Under the pieces are notes generated by a model. That model ran no database searches. It had not been told where the DNA came from and worked only from the letters and a program-made list of their open reading frames with translations. A DNA stretch of 64,000 bases, taken from contig JAAHFP010000010.1 in the NCBI GenBank assembly GCA_010672925.1, forward strand, positions 1-64,000. The letters run 5' to 3'. The translations under genes were made by a program, and so were the position numbers. Shown here piece after piece: positions 63,342 through 64,000 of the stretch (positions are counted from its first letter, which is position 1; every line of letters starts with the position of its first letter). Source of the stretch: Symploca sp. SIO1C2. GTDB lineage: Bacteria; Cyanobacteriota; Cyanobacteriia; Cyanobacteriales; Coleofasciculaceae.

Positions 63342-64000
<659 letters not shown>

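Overview
The window comes from a cyanobacterium, most likely a filamentous one with a large, repeat-rich genome. It carries the start of chlL at the right edge, a 48-residue high-light-inducible protein, sucrose-phosphate phosphatase, an XisI protein, a lysyl-tRNA synthetase with a KTSC tail, and the DUF502-nusB-ftsY order. HIP1 octamers (GCGATCGC) and heptamer repeats are scattered throughout. No tRNA, rRNA or CRISPR array was recognised by eye. Identifications rest on reading motifs; no database search was possible.

Layout. 1-4801 (minus) holds two tandem filamentous-haemagglutinin-type (TpsA) genes. The downstream copy is cut near base 128 by what looks like the end of an IS607-like element. 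4906-9788 holds a cupin, a coiled-coil protein, a sirohydrochlorin chelatase, sucrose-phosphate phosphatase and a Uma2 nuclease-like protein. 10030-17364 is the most unusual locus. A nucleosidase-EAD-AAA protein is followed by an AAA-TM-periplasmic-binding receptor, a decayed copy of the first gene that keeps its EAD, and an EAD-TM-periplasmic-binding receptor. I read it as a two-copy, membrane-coupled signalling or conflict (STAND-like) system. 17452-19748 (minus) is a small island: a DUF433/DUF5615 toxin-antitoxin pair, XisI, and a PD-(D/E)XK nuclease overlapping a TOPRIM-like gene. 19938-26584 (minus) has an Hsp70-like membrane protein and partner, ftsY, nusB and DUF502. 27188-32910 has a TonB-like protein with a very long Ser-Pro-Asn-Pro tract, hisG, an orphan CopG-type antitoxin between direct repeats, and a TPR protein starting with a broken nucleosidase domain. 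32984-36042 (minus) is an ECF-type transporter. 36598-40081 has lysS and a GH8 glycosidase. 40558-43771 is a thiol-redox cluster with a divergent LysR regulator. 44040-48461 has an isochorismatase-like hydrolase, a cupin, hli, a PQQ-type sugar dehydrogenase-like lipoprotein and a trypsin-like protease. 49265-52228 has an FHA membrane protein followed by fragments of EAD and xisI genes. 52312-58512 (minus) is a giant TpsA-CHAT fusion with about nine 54-residue repeats. 59263-63058 has two response regulators, a family-2 glycosyltransferase and a Tat/lipoprotein lectin-like protein. chlL follows.

The intergenic DNA is structured. I find one miniature element (here MITE-1) in three copies, each with an exact 9-bp target duplication. 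A second family (MITE-2) has TATAGCA/TGCTATA ends in five copies, one of them containing a MITE-1. There are also a third short inverted-repeat family, a 132-bp multi-palindrome element, and 7-bp and 9-bp tandem arrays. The same GC-rich module sits inside the signal-peptide coding region of two different TpsA genes.
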